Shown in pieces: positions 55,198-64,000 of a stretch of DNA of 64,000 nucleotides. The notes beneath the pieces were generated by a model that did not search any database, was not told the origin of the DNA, and saw only the letters and a list, made by a program, of their open reading frames with translations. Both the position numbers and the translations under genes were made by a program. The DNA is taken from contig JAQFVV010006255.1 of the NCBI GenBank assembly GCA_028023455.1, forward strand, positions 5,192,501-5,256,500, given 5' to 3'. Each line of letters starts with the position of its first letter. The first letter of the stretch is position 1. The stretch is from Epiperipatus broadwayi (lineage: Eukaryota; Onychophora; Udeonychophora; Euonychophora; Peripatidae).

Positions 55198-55620
55198 CTA
55201 AATGATCCATTTCTTAGAGATTTTGTAACACGCATCTTTCCTATTCATAGCCTTATCATCAATAGCAATAAAACATGCTTCTTTAACTTTTCTCTTAATG
55301 TCATTTCTCTCCCTGCAAACTATTCTTGCATTTTTAGGTTCACATGCATGACCAGCTGATTTCTGATGTATTGCAAATATTGAGTTGCAATTTGGGTCTA
55401 CCTGGGCCTTATTGTAAGAATATCTGTGCTGGGATAGTCTTGTAGAAAGAGTTGCTTTCGTTTCCCCATAGTATGATGCCATGCAGTTATTTTCTGGACA
55501 TGAAATATTATATACGGCCTGAGAGGTGTTGTTGGGTGTAATAATGTCTTTGGTGTTATTAATAATTCTATTTGTATTAGGGGGTGTATGAAAGCTTAGT
55601 TGAAATTCTTTATTAAACAC
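55198..55620 (-). CDS. PLE-B endonuclease, left arm
   Basis: 140 codons, open to a natural end. It begins within the linker (FQLSFHTPPNTNRIINNTKD), then QAVYNISCPENNCMASYYGE with AVY instead of GIY, TKATLSTRLSQHRYSYN (helix Arg and QH), SIFAIHQKSAGHACEPK and a C-terminus DACYKISKKWII. The cysteines for a zinc pair, YYGET and the late H/GH residues are all present. It corresponds to residues ~105-232 plus the shifted tail of the copy at 21.0-21.7 kb. The nuclease looks intact although the RT is gone. Confidence 0.85.
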   Translation of the reverse strand: MFNKEFQLSFHTPPNTNRIINNTKDIITPNNTSQAVYNISCPENNCMASYYGETKATLSTRLSQHRYSYNKAQVDPNCNSIFAIHQKSAGHACEPKNARIVCRERNDIKRKVKEACFIAIDDKAMNRKDACYKISKKWII

Positions 55621-55669
55621 TGAGTAAAACTTTCTATGGGTAGTTGCAATATATGGTAAGTTTTACTCA

Positions 55670-56092
55670 GTGTTTAATAAAGAATTTCAACTAAGCTTTC
55701 ATACACCCCCTAATACAAATAGAATTATTAATAACACCAAAGACATTATAACACCCAACAACACCTCTCAGGCCGTATATAATATTTCATGTCCAGAAAA
55801 TAACTGCATGGCATCATACTATGGGGAAACGAAAGCAACTCTTTCTACAAGACTATCCCAGCACAGATATTCTTACAATAAGGCCCAAGTAGACCCAAAT
55901 TGCAACTCAATATTTGCAATACATCAGAAATCAGCTGGTCATGCATGTGAACCTAAAAATGCAAGAATAGTTTGCAGGGAGAAAAATGACATTAAGAGAA
56001 AAGTTAAAGAAGCATGTTTTATTGCTATTGATGATAAGGCTATGAATAGGAAAGATGCGTGTTACAAAATCTCTAAGAAATGGATCATTTAG
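55670..56092 (+). CDS. PLE-B endonuclease, right arm
   Basis: Mirror copy of the frame at 55,198-55,620; the two 140-residue products differ by a single visible residue (EKND here, ERND there). All features are the same. Transcription across both arms would give a hairpin RNA with a ~660-bp duplex. Confidence 0.85.
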   Translation: MFNKEFQLSFHTPPNTNRIINNTKDIITPNNTSQAVYNISCPENNCMASYYGETKATLSTRLSQHRYSYNKAQVDPNCNSIFAIHQKSAGHACEPKNARIVCREKNDIKRKVKEACFIAIDDKAMNRKDACYKISKKWII

Positions 56093-56866
56093 AGCTGACG
56101 CATTTATTTTCAACTAATTTACATATATCAGCATATTTTAGCATATACCAACACGCTATGCTTATTCTTTGTTGCCCATGATTATGAGAGCTAATTTCTC
56201 TTGAAAGCGCTCGGGCATTATTCTTTAGATATTATAATTATTTTGAGTTTATAATATATTGTTATTTAATCCTGATGAAGCTCGGTTGTTGTGCGCGTAT
56301 TTGCGCATTAAAATTATATAAATATTTTAATAGAAAATTTTACTTAAATATATTATTGCTGTTTTTTTTATAATTACTATATATACTATAATCTTTCTTT
56401 ACTATATATACTAGATACGTTACTGCGGCAGTTTTACAAATTTTTTACCGTAACTTCAAACAATATTGAAATCAAACTGATACGTCAAAGTAGACTAATT
56501 TTTAAGTTTTCCATACGTAACTTAAATAAAATTCTATATAATTTATTTTTTGTAATTTTTGCTTTTATTTCGTATATAAATAAAACCTTATTTGAAAAGA
56601 AAACACTTTTTTTGGATAATTAACAAAATGTGTTAAGCTTTTAAATTAAAAATATGTAGTTTAACTTTAACTCAACTTTTAACTTACAAATTATTTGTTC
56701 ATTATAAATATTATCAAATTGATCCGAATATATACATATATACAGTACCGTGATGATGTAACATCTCTTTTATTTTATATTATAATTTGTGTAATAAACA
56801 TTTGGGTCGCAGAACTATTTCAATGAAGTCTATTGGGTCGCGCGGCAAAAAGGTTGAGAAACGCTA

Positions 56867-57429
56867 TTCTATATGACTTACTTAAAAAAGTGTATGCCTT
56901 AAAGGTATCTATAGTGTGAAAGGTTGGTTTGACTTCTGGGCTGATCGATGATTGTGATAAGATGGAGCTATGGCGAAAGATGTACTGGCAAGCACAAAAA
57001 GCATGCAAATATATAAATTTATTCAAATAGTTTATCAGGAAAAAAAATGTACTTGATAAAAGCAGATATTTTTATCTTATGTAAATTACTTTAATCTATA
57101 AATTCCATGTTTTTACAAAATATAATTTTTTCCTCTTATAAACAAATAAACTGTACAAATATTTATGTAACCAAACATCTAAAATTCTATAAAATGAAAA
57201 GAAAAAAGTAAATGATGACATAAAAAAATATAAACATAAAGTAGCAGAAAATGTTATAGAAGAGAAATTAAAGTTTCCAAAAATACAACGTCACATTTAT
57301 GTATTAGAAAAAAAGTGGTTTTAGCAATATGAAAAAAGATATTGGTATTTAAAAAAGGAATGACATCATGAACTATATAGAAGTATTTTAAACTATTAAA
57401 CATCACGTGATCAACTTTCTTTATGCTTT
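56867..57429. other. AT-rich DNA, nothing recognised
   Basis: No coding-like frame; only the hAT-like target duplication at its left edge. Confidence 0.45.
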
Positions 57430-57850
57430 CACAGAAGCAAAACTCCGTACAGTGGTGCCACCAGTGCATGTGAGAGCAATCAATGGATGCAGGAAGATTT
57501 GTGCATAAAATCACTGTCTAGTGCCTACTCATTTAAAATACCCAGATTAGTTTCTAGCTTGTGGCTTTCATCAGTGAAGAGCCTTGGATCTGAGAGCACC
57601 TTACCTAGATCTTACTATCTAATGCAATGCTCCAGCAGCCACCTTTAACTTTTTTAGCTAATTATAAAGCTTCAATTCCAAAAGCTAAACTCATTAGCTT
57701 ATATAGTTGTATAGATCTGAACTCAGTTCAGCATCCATACTTTTTGGTGTCTTTGGTTCTTTAATAATCACAGTCACCATAATCCTATTGGGCAGGATTA
57801 GTATTAAACCATCAAACATCACATGATCACCATTCTTTATGCTTACACAA
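57430..57850. repeat. Dispersed repeat R2, copy 2
   Basis: Shares with 25.08-25.53 kb the blocks AATCAATGGATGC, TTAGTTTCTAGCTTGTGG, GCCTTGGATCTGAGAGCAC, ATCTAATGCAATGCTCCAGC, TCTGAACTCAGTTCAGCATC and TTTTTGGTGTCTTTGGTTCT. It runs into copy 3 without a gap. Confidence 0.78.
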
Positions 57851-58045
57851 TCTATTTTTCACAGAGGCAAAACTCTCCATACAGTGCAAGCCAGAGTAAT
57901 CAATGGATACAGGAAGATTTATGAATAAAATCCCTATCTAATGCCTACTCATCCAATATCCCCAGACTAGTTTTTAGCTTGTGGTTTTCATCTTCGAGGA
58001 GCATAAAATCCTGTCATCCATTGATTACTCTGGCTTGCACTGGGA
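57795..58045. repeat. Dispersed repeat R2, copy 3 (partial, with a small inverted end)
   Basis: Begins AACATCACATGATCACCATT, repeats AATCAATGGATACAGGAAG and CCAGACTAGTTTTTAGC, then stops. The block CCATTGATTACTCTGGCTTG at about 58,015 is the inverted form of CAAGCCAGAGTAATCAATGG at about 57,888, giving a hairpin of about 30 pairs. Confidence 0.75.
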
Positions 58046-58099
58046 AATATTTTGCAAAGAACTCTATAATAATAAGAAACAAAAAACTAAAATAGCCTT

Positions 58100-59075
58100 G
58101 AAATGCCAAATATTTTAAAGAAAGAAGTGAGTTATACAATGAAATCTGTGAAGCATAAAAAAGCTCCAGAAAAAGGTGGAATTATTTTTAATATCTTAAA
58201 AAAGCAAAGAAAAAAACTGTTTTCCAAAGATGTATATCAAATATTTAAATGATAAAGATATACCAGATGATTGAAAGAATTCACTAATACTATTGATATT
58301 TAATAAAAGACGAAAAAACAGATATTAGAAATTATAGACCTATGAGTCTACTATCAGTTCTATACAAAATCTTTGCTGAGAATATTGTGATTTTCCTATG
58401 GAGATATTTGGACTCAAGCCAAGCAAAAAAATAAGCAATGATTATAGTATAATAGATCATATCTAAGAATTTTTGTAGAAAAAATTCAGTGAGACTGATG
58501 GCCTCTTTTGAATTGGACTTGTAAATTATAAGAAAGCATTTGTCTCTTAGAGCATTTCTGTAATGATTAAAGCTTTGAAGTATCAAAACATAGATCCAGG
58601 ATATCTAATCAAAATGCAATTCCACAATGATTAGTTTATGTGATGACACTAAGAGAATTAACATTGATAAATAATATCAAGTAATTCTATATCTACAAAA
58701 CTTTTGATAATAATTTCCCATAGAAATAAAATGGAAAGTTTAGGAGAATAAAAATAAATTAATCTTCAAGATGTCTAAAGATGATTGTTAAAAATATTAA
58801 TGTCTATTGACTTGACAAAATAGAAATATATATATATATATTGACAATGGATTTGAAGGTAAGATTTGCAAATAACTTGGTCAGATATTATTACAGATTG
58901 AAATATAAAGTATGAAATTAATCACAGAATTAAACTTGAATAGAGAGTTTTTGATAAAAATGATAGTAATAAAAGAAAGGTTTTTTTTAAATAAATGTTT
59001 TTTATTACTGCTTATGTATGAATCTGATACTAGGATATTTAATGAAAAAGTAATATAAAGACTTCAGATTCATCA
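58100..59075 (+). pseudogene. Decayed RTE-type LINE, RT part
   Basis: Plus-strand segments in order: DIRNYRPMSLLSVLYKIFAE at about 58,320 (the NYRPISLLxxxYKI block), LDSSQAKK, IGLVNYKKAFVS at about 58,515 where FIDYEKAFDS is expected (catalytic Asp changed to Asn), and near 59,010 MYESDTRIFNEKVI, matching the late 'YGCETWTLT' motif. Many stops. It ends where the opposite-strand RTE remnant begins. Confidence 0.68.
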
Positions 59076-60797
59076 ATCATTATCAATACACTACAAGATG
59101 AAGGTTTCCCTAAGTTTAAACTAGTTTCTCCAATCTCTCTTCTCTATATCATTCTAATATACTTCCTTATTTCATCCATCTAACTTGCATGAAATCTCTT
59201 TGTAAGACTTTTACAATGTCTTGGAATCCATCTTAAGATTTCAACTATTCATCTATTACAATCTCTTCTGGAAATATGTCTTGCCAAGATCCATTTAAAT
59301 CATTTAATTCAATTATGTGTTTATTCTCTCATCCAAGTAATTTGTTTACAATCCCTTTTAACATATATCTCTCCATATTTCTTTGAATGATCTAAAGTCT
59401 CAGTATTGTTTTTCTGTTAACTGCTCAAATTTTACATCCATAAGCAAGAACTGGCAAAACACTTTTATTAAAATCCTTCTATTTTCAAGAACATTGGCAT
59501 ATTTCATTTTAACATCAAGTTATTTTGACTAAAAGCACTCCACCCAAGTTTAATTCTATATTTAATTTAATCTATTATGTTTCCATCTGTATTAATAATC
59601 TGACCATTATCAATCTTTGTTTTCTTCTTTTGAGAAAATCCATTGAACATTACTTGAATCTTGTTTAGCATTTACCTTTAGTCCTACTTTCTTTCATCTA
59701 ATAATTCTTGCAACATTTCCTAAATTTGCAATAACAATTATATCATCTTCAAAATCTAGATAATTTAAATAATCTCCATTTACTTTTACTCTTTTACCTT
59801 CTCATTTTAATCCACACAATGCTTCTTGAAAAATTAATGTAAAAAGTTTTGGAGATATGGAGACACTCTGTCATATACTTTTCTCAATGTTAATCTTCCT
59901 AGTACCACTACATATGTAATCTAATCATTGTTGAATTTTTATAAATATTCTTCAGAATGTTATAATATTTTGGGTATATATCTTGATTGTCCAATACTTT
60001 AATCATTGTAGAAATGCTTATAGAATCAAATACAAAGCATAATAGCAACACCTATTCATTGGTCTTTTCTATAACTTCTCTCAATACTTGGATGTGATCG
60101 ACTGTACTAAAACCACTTTTCTTTTGGTAGTTAGAATCTAAAATTCACTGGAGACAAATTGCAATTTTTGATAAAAATTTTGTATAGAACTAATAGAAGA
60201 CTGACAGGTCTGTAAGTTCTAATGTCTTCTTTTTCACCTTTTTAAAATATTAATATTAGTACTGCATTTTTCCAATCATATGTAACATTTTTGTCATTTA
60301 GATATTTGGTATATAACTTTGCCAATATTTTTTTTATTTCTTTATTTGCTTTCTTTAAAATAATGGTTATAAATCCATTATTAGGCTGAAGTTATTCCCT
60401 TCTTTATAGATTTAATTGCATGACTTACTTCTTTATTCAGAAGATATAGTACTTGTAGAGAATATTTTTTCTTTTTCTTTATTGCTATATAATTCTTTAT
60501 AAAACTCTTTCACACATTTCATGATGTTATCTCTCTCCATCTTTTTTTTTTATGGCAGAAATATATATTTTTTAACAATATCAAATGAAATTTTGCATTT
60601 TTAATACTTTTATACTCTTCTCTAACTTTCCTTGCTAATTTATAATTATATATTTTTTATAATGTTATTAATATTTTTTACACTCTTTTACAAAATTCCA
60701 GTATTCAGTTCTTTTTAATGGATCATTTTGATATATATCATATTCCTTCTTCTTTTTTTTTTTATAAATTGTCTTATTTCAGTGGAAATTTTACTGG

Positions 60798-61298
60798 TCA
60801 ATTGCTGCTTTTTGTATCAGATACCTTTGTTGCAGTTCTTAATAGGGTATTATAAATTTTTCTATTGATTTCATTCAAATCTGAACTATCTTCAAAATCT
60901 GTTTGTGTTTTAAAATGATTTGCAGCTTCTACTTTAAATTTATTGGAATATTTCTGAAGTTTAGAAATATCAGCTATGAAAATTATTTTTCTTAATTTTT
61001 GTTTTTCTAGTTTAGCATCAACACAAACCTTACATCTCACTAATCAATGATCACTTCCTGTGTTGAATTTATTAAGAATATTACAATCTTTAAATACATG
61101 TTTTCTGTTAGCCAAAATATAATCCAATTCTGTTGTACTTTTATTTGGATACTTCCATATCCATTTCCATGTAGCATTTTTCTCAAAGAAATAATTCATA
61201 ATATAATGTTTTATTTTTTCTGAAAAGTCCACAAGTCTGTATCCTCTCTCATTTCTATTATTATAACTAAATTTACCCACAGAATCTTCATCTTTCAA
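60798..61298 (-). pseudogene. RTE APE endonuclease, C-terminal half, and inter-domain region
   Basis: Two adjoining frames (61,298-61,044 and 61,040-60,798). The first carries GKFSYNNRNERGYRLVDF, the 'GxxGxGxRNERGxxLxxF' signature, WKWIWKYPNKS (W-x-W motif), ELDYILANR (DYIL) and the catalytic GSDH at its end. The second begins with MRCKVCVDAKLEKQK, corresponding to the R-x-V-x-A-K-LxxxxE stretch between nuclease and RT. One frameshift lies between them. Confidence 0.8.
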
Positions 61299-61395
61299 TT
61301 GTTACCAATTTTAGCATTAAAGTTTCCCATGACTATCTAAAAATATCATTTGATGTAATCAAAAATATTTTGTGTATCCATATAAAAGCCTCTAC

Positions 61396-61635
61396 TTATT
61401 CATCATAATGATAACTTGTTGATGCAGAAAACTGAATTATCTGCATTTGATACCTTCCATTAAGTTTAATAAATAATCTTGTCACTCTTTCTGATACATC
61501 ATCGATCTCCACAATATTGTTTTTCCACTTTTTATTTATAATGAATCCTACTCCATTTGCGAGTCCAATAGTTGTGCCTTTGTAGTGTAGTTCATGTACA
61601 AATGAATTGTCTCTTTCCCTTTTCCATTCTCCCAT
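61396..61635 (-). pseudogene. RTE APE endonuclease, N-terminal half
   Basis: 79 codons: GVGFIINKKWKNNIVEIDDV, SERVTRLFIKLNGRYQMQII and QFSASTSYHYDE, in which FSAST stands for the usual YAPTS. It precedes the frame described at 60,798-61,298, with a break of about 95 bp in which the GDFN block should lie; a MGNFNAKIGNN-like reading is partly visible there. Confidence 0.75.
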
Positions 61636-61699
61636 TTAATATTAGACAGTTTTTCTTCCAATTCTTGCAATCTTTTTTTACTAAAAGTCATTTTTGCCT

Positions 61700-62265
61700 C
61701 AATCTTATTAAAAAGTTATATGGCTTAGTGTTTTCAGAGACCTTGTGTCTCCATAATCATAGCCTACTTTTAACTGAAGTTTAGCTGTGGTTTATGTAAA
61801 ATTTATGCAAATTTTATAATGACCATTTTCTGGAGATTGCAAAGCATGATTCTTTCCGGTTTATTGTACAATTGTCATTTGCAATAAAGCACGCCTCTTT
61901 AATTTTTCGTTTCATATCATTCCATTCCATGCATAGTGCCCTTGCCATAGTAGATTTGAACACATGGCCTGTTGTTTTTTGGTGCTAGAAGAATATGGAT
62001 CTGTTTTCATCGTTATTTATAGCTTTCCTGTACAAATAATGATGTTGAGATGTTCTTGTTGTAATGTTGGCACGGGTCTTCCCATAATGTGCCTCTCTAC
62101 ATCCATTGGTTGGGCATGAAATTTTATAAACTGCTTGGGCTATTTGATGAGAAGGTATTTTGTCTTTGGTATTGTTTATCATTCAGTTAAAAGTAGGCTA
62201 TGATTATGGAGACACAAGGTCTCTGAAAGTGCTAAGCCATATAATTTTTTAATAAGACTGAGACA
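61700..62265. repeat. PLE-B fragment bracketed by a 75-bp inverted repeat
   Basis: TTAAAAAGTTATATGGCTTA at about 61,707 onward (including TTTTCAGAGACCTTGTGTCT and TAGCCTACTTTTAACTGAA) recurs inverted from 62,184 to 62,260. Between them is a minus-strand PLE-B 3' end. The left arm adjoins the 5' end of the RTE element, so part of that element or of its flank was duplicated in inverse orientation. Confidence 0.78.
61836..62182 (-). pseudogene. PLE-B endonuclease fragment
   Basis: From 62,182: INNTKDKIPSHQIAQAVYKI, then SCPTNGCREAHYGKTRANIT, TRTSQHHYLYRKA and, after a stop at 61,985, HQKTTGHVFKST, MKRKIKEACFIANDN and ESCFAISRKW. AVY replaces GIY as in the other family-B copies, and YGKT replaces YGET. 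The copy is 5'-truncated at nearly the same point of the protein as the arms of the dimer at 55 kb. Confidence 0.8.
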
Positions 62266-62906
62266 AGCTTCACTTTTTTGCATAAAGCGCAATCTAAATT
62301 ACTTAAAAGTCATTTGTAATTGTAAGTATCTAAATAAAAAATCAATAAATGGCATCTTGAGTCTGCAGTCAGGGAACTAATAACATTTCCCCACTCCACA
62401 TCAGCTGCTAGCTGTTGACTTAGCTGGTGGCTCTATAGATTCATGGGAATAATAGCCCAATTTAGTTTTGTCTGTTATGATTGTAAATATCTATTTTAAA
62501 AAAAAGTTTATTCACACATCCATTCTGCATTCAAGAAACCTCACTTGATATATTAGTTAAGAGTTATCAGGTAATTGAAAAGAAAAACCATAATGATTCT
62601 TGATCTGATTAAACTAATAGGTAAAAAGCCAAATTAATTCACCACAATGGCTAGTGTGTGTTTGCAAGCAGCCCATCCATATTTGTATAGTATATGAACA
62701 ATCATATAATAGTAACAACTAATTATAATAACAATGACATTAGGAAATTTGCCCTGCTCAGTTCTTTTAAGGCCCAAAGAGGAATCAAAGAGTCTCCTTT
62801 CATTTAACAGCAAACTCCTCTCTGCAACCACTTCAGATTACACTTTGATATACAGTATATAATAATCAGTTTAGAACTTCAATTTTTATTTACTGTTATT
62901 TTTTCG
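62266..62906. other. No gene recognised
   Basis: A patch at 62,330-62,470 has balanced composition but no frame. Near 62,770-62,830 a block resembles 30,140-30,200. Confidence 0.4.
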
Positions 62907-63154
62907 AGCCACTTTTCTAGTTCAGCTGCATTCAGACTTTCAATTATTTTAATAATATCAGTGATAACTATTTATTCTCTCACCCACGTATTTTTTCTAT
63001 CTTTTTTTATTATTCACGTTGAAATATACAGAGATATATTATTAAAACAAAGAAAGATTGAAAACATAATATATTAATGAAAGAATAAACAGTTATCATT
63101 GGCATTATTAAAATAATTAAAAGACTGATAGCAGCTGAACTAGAAAAGTTGCTA
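62907..63154. repeat. Inverted repeat, ~72-bp arms
   Basis: AGCCACTTTTCTAGTTCAGC at 62,907 onward pairs with the inverted copy ending GCTGAACTAGAAAAGTTGCT at about 63,153; the arms also share TCAATTATTTTAATAAT and GATAACT. The centre is about 105 bases with no frame. Confidence 0.8.
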
Positions 63155-64000
63155 GAGGAAATTATAGTAAATGAAAAACTAAAATTTTAATCTGTTTATT
63201 ATTAAGTTTTCTGGAGTCATATGGAGGAGCTATGGATTGAATCGGAGAAACTGGATCAAACTTGTAAGGATTTTTATCCTGCAAGAGATCGATAATGATT
63301 GAAAATGAAAATGAATATCTAAGTATGCATAAAACTAGTGACTATCAGAAATATAACTAAAATGAAGAATTATAAAATCTAGATGAGTTGTTTCTAATCA
63401 GTATTAAACTTTCATCCTTTTTAACGAATATCTTTTCTTGTTTGTAACATAAATTTAAAAGAAAATATAAAACAATTTTTTTGAAGTTTTAATTGTAACA
63501 TCATTTTTAAAAAGGACATTAAATTTGTTAATGGTAAAAATGAATTCCAAAATGTAGTTTTATTTTTAGTCACTAGAGGGGAGCATATTACATCTTATAC
63601 TGTAATAACACTTTTCTAAAATTAATTAATTTGCAATATAATAGAACAATAAAATAAGGTTGTTAGATAATAAGTTAACATAATTGTAATATATCTAGAA
63701 AGAAAGTATTTTAAATTGAAAAACGAGTTTCTAGATTTTAAATCTTTTTATTATTAATCTGATTAATTTTTATTTATTCGAAATACACACACAGCATTAT
63801 AATACAAATTATATGGATTTCTTATGAATTCCCAAGCAACGAAGCCAATCGATAATTTATTTATTATGGATAATAATATATTTTTATATTGTCATTATTT
63901 TTAACTATTCCAACACTTTCGAACATTAACTGCTTTTTCGACGTTATAGAAGATAAATTTTATATTTCATTCATTCATTCTATATGCGATAACTTTCTTG
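63155..64000. other. AT-rich DNA, nothing recognised
   Basis: No coding-like frame, RNA gene or shared repeat seen. Confidence 0.45.

Larger units (their letters stand above)
54970..56320. mobile_element. Head-to-head inverted dimer of a PLE-B 3' end
   Basis: Arms 54,970-55,631 (minus) and 55,659-56,320 (plus) are inverted copies with no net indels and few substitutions; only 27 bases separate them. Each arm carries the end of a PLE-B protein (endonuclease) and the same 3' UTR, ending GATGAAGCTCGGTTGTTGTG and a GCGC hairpin then TTAAAATTATAT. Thus two 5'-truncated copies share one truncation point in opposite orientation. It sits between the LINE's 5' end and the right part of the hAT-like element. 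Confidence 0.88.
51167..56866. mobile_element. hAT-like DNA transposon, non-autonomous, filled by later insertions
   Basis: The left end reads CAGCATTTCTCAACCTTTGG and the right end is its inverted match, AAAAAGGTTGAGAAACGCTA, with GGGTCGC(G) blocks just inside both. Such CAGxxTTTCTCAACC ends are typical of hAT elements. Outside lie TTCTGTAT (51,159-51,166) and TTCTATAT (56,867-56,874), an 8-bp target duplication with one difference. No transposase was found in the ~260 and ~545 bp that belong to the element; the remaining ~4.9 kb are a LINE and a PLE dimer inserted into it. Confidence 0.8.
59085..61695 (-). pseudogene. RTE-type LINE, nearly full length but decayed
   Basis: Minus strand. The endonuclease begins about 61,690 and shows FVHELHYKGTTIGLANGVGF (61,635-61,396), then FSYNNRNERGYRLVDFSEK, NATWKWIWKYPNKSTTELDY and NTGSDH (61,298-61,044). 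After a region to 60,798 with KVCVDAKLEKQKLRKI, RT text in shifting frames includes KSGFSTVDHIQVLREVI (about 60,110), and the end shows VLAYGCKI at about 59,430 and the MDEIRKYI segment near 59,170. It ends in TGATAATGATTGATG, a tail typical of RTE elements. Stops are many. Confidence 0.8.

Overview
The window is a strongly AT-rich stretch of an animal genome, most likely an invertebrate. It has no operons, no bacterial-type gene spacing and almost no long open reading frames. What can be read is nearly all transposable-element sequence, nested and decayed, in AT-rich DNA with no recognisable genes. I cannot fix the phylum. Animal Penelope-like elements (PLEs), RTE-type LINEs, a Merlin and an hAT-like DNA transposon, tRNA-derived SINEs and hammerhead-ribozyme repeats together point to a metazoan.

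Layout. 1-2.6 kb: a decayed PLE of family A (minus). 2.6-11.5 kb: dispersed and palindromic repeats, including a short repeat family that carries a type I hammerhead ribozyme, and a five-unit ~196-bp tandem array at 9.16-10.14 kb. 14.0-18.8 kb: two pieces of a classic Penelope-type PLE (family C), two copies of a 1.0-1.3 kb inverted-repeat DNA transposon, and a tRNA-headed SINE. 20.9-24.3 kb: a near-complete PLE of family B (minus) abutting a 1.45-kb foldback palindrome. 25-35 kb: SINEs, paired hammerhead repeats, and decayed LINEs. 35.75-35.88 kb: one plausible host exon on the minus strand. 36.4-43.9 kb: a nearly complete PLE of family A with ~0.9-kb direct terminal repeats; its 5' repeat is interrupted by a 1.87-kb Merlin transposon with perfect 20-bp ends and an 8-bp target duplication. 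43.9-51 kb: AT-rich DNA with a dispersed repeat also present at 10.9-11.5 kb. 51.17-56.87 kb: an hAT-like element with an 8-bp target duplication into which an APE-type LINE and a head-to-head dimer of a PLE-B 3' end have been inserted. 57.4-62.3 kb: short dispersed repeats, two RTE-type LINE remnants in opposite orientation, and another PLE-B fragment. 62.3-64 kb: AT-rich DNA with one inverted repeat.

How parts relate. Three distinct PLE lineages, all with a reverse transcriptase followed by a GIY-YIG endonuclease, are the dominant autonomous elements. Short non-autonomous repeats here carry hammerhead ribozymes or PLE-like tails, so a PLE-driven mobilisation system for small ribozyme-bearing repeats is the most interesting hypothesis the window offers. 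Nested insertions give relative ages: the family-A PLE is older than Merlin, Merlin is older than a PLE-tail inverted repeat inside it, and the hAT-like element is older than the LINE and PLE dimer inside it. Several reading frames are broken only at a few points, often at poly-A runs, so some elements may be young or affected by sequencing errors.
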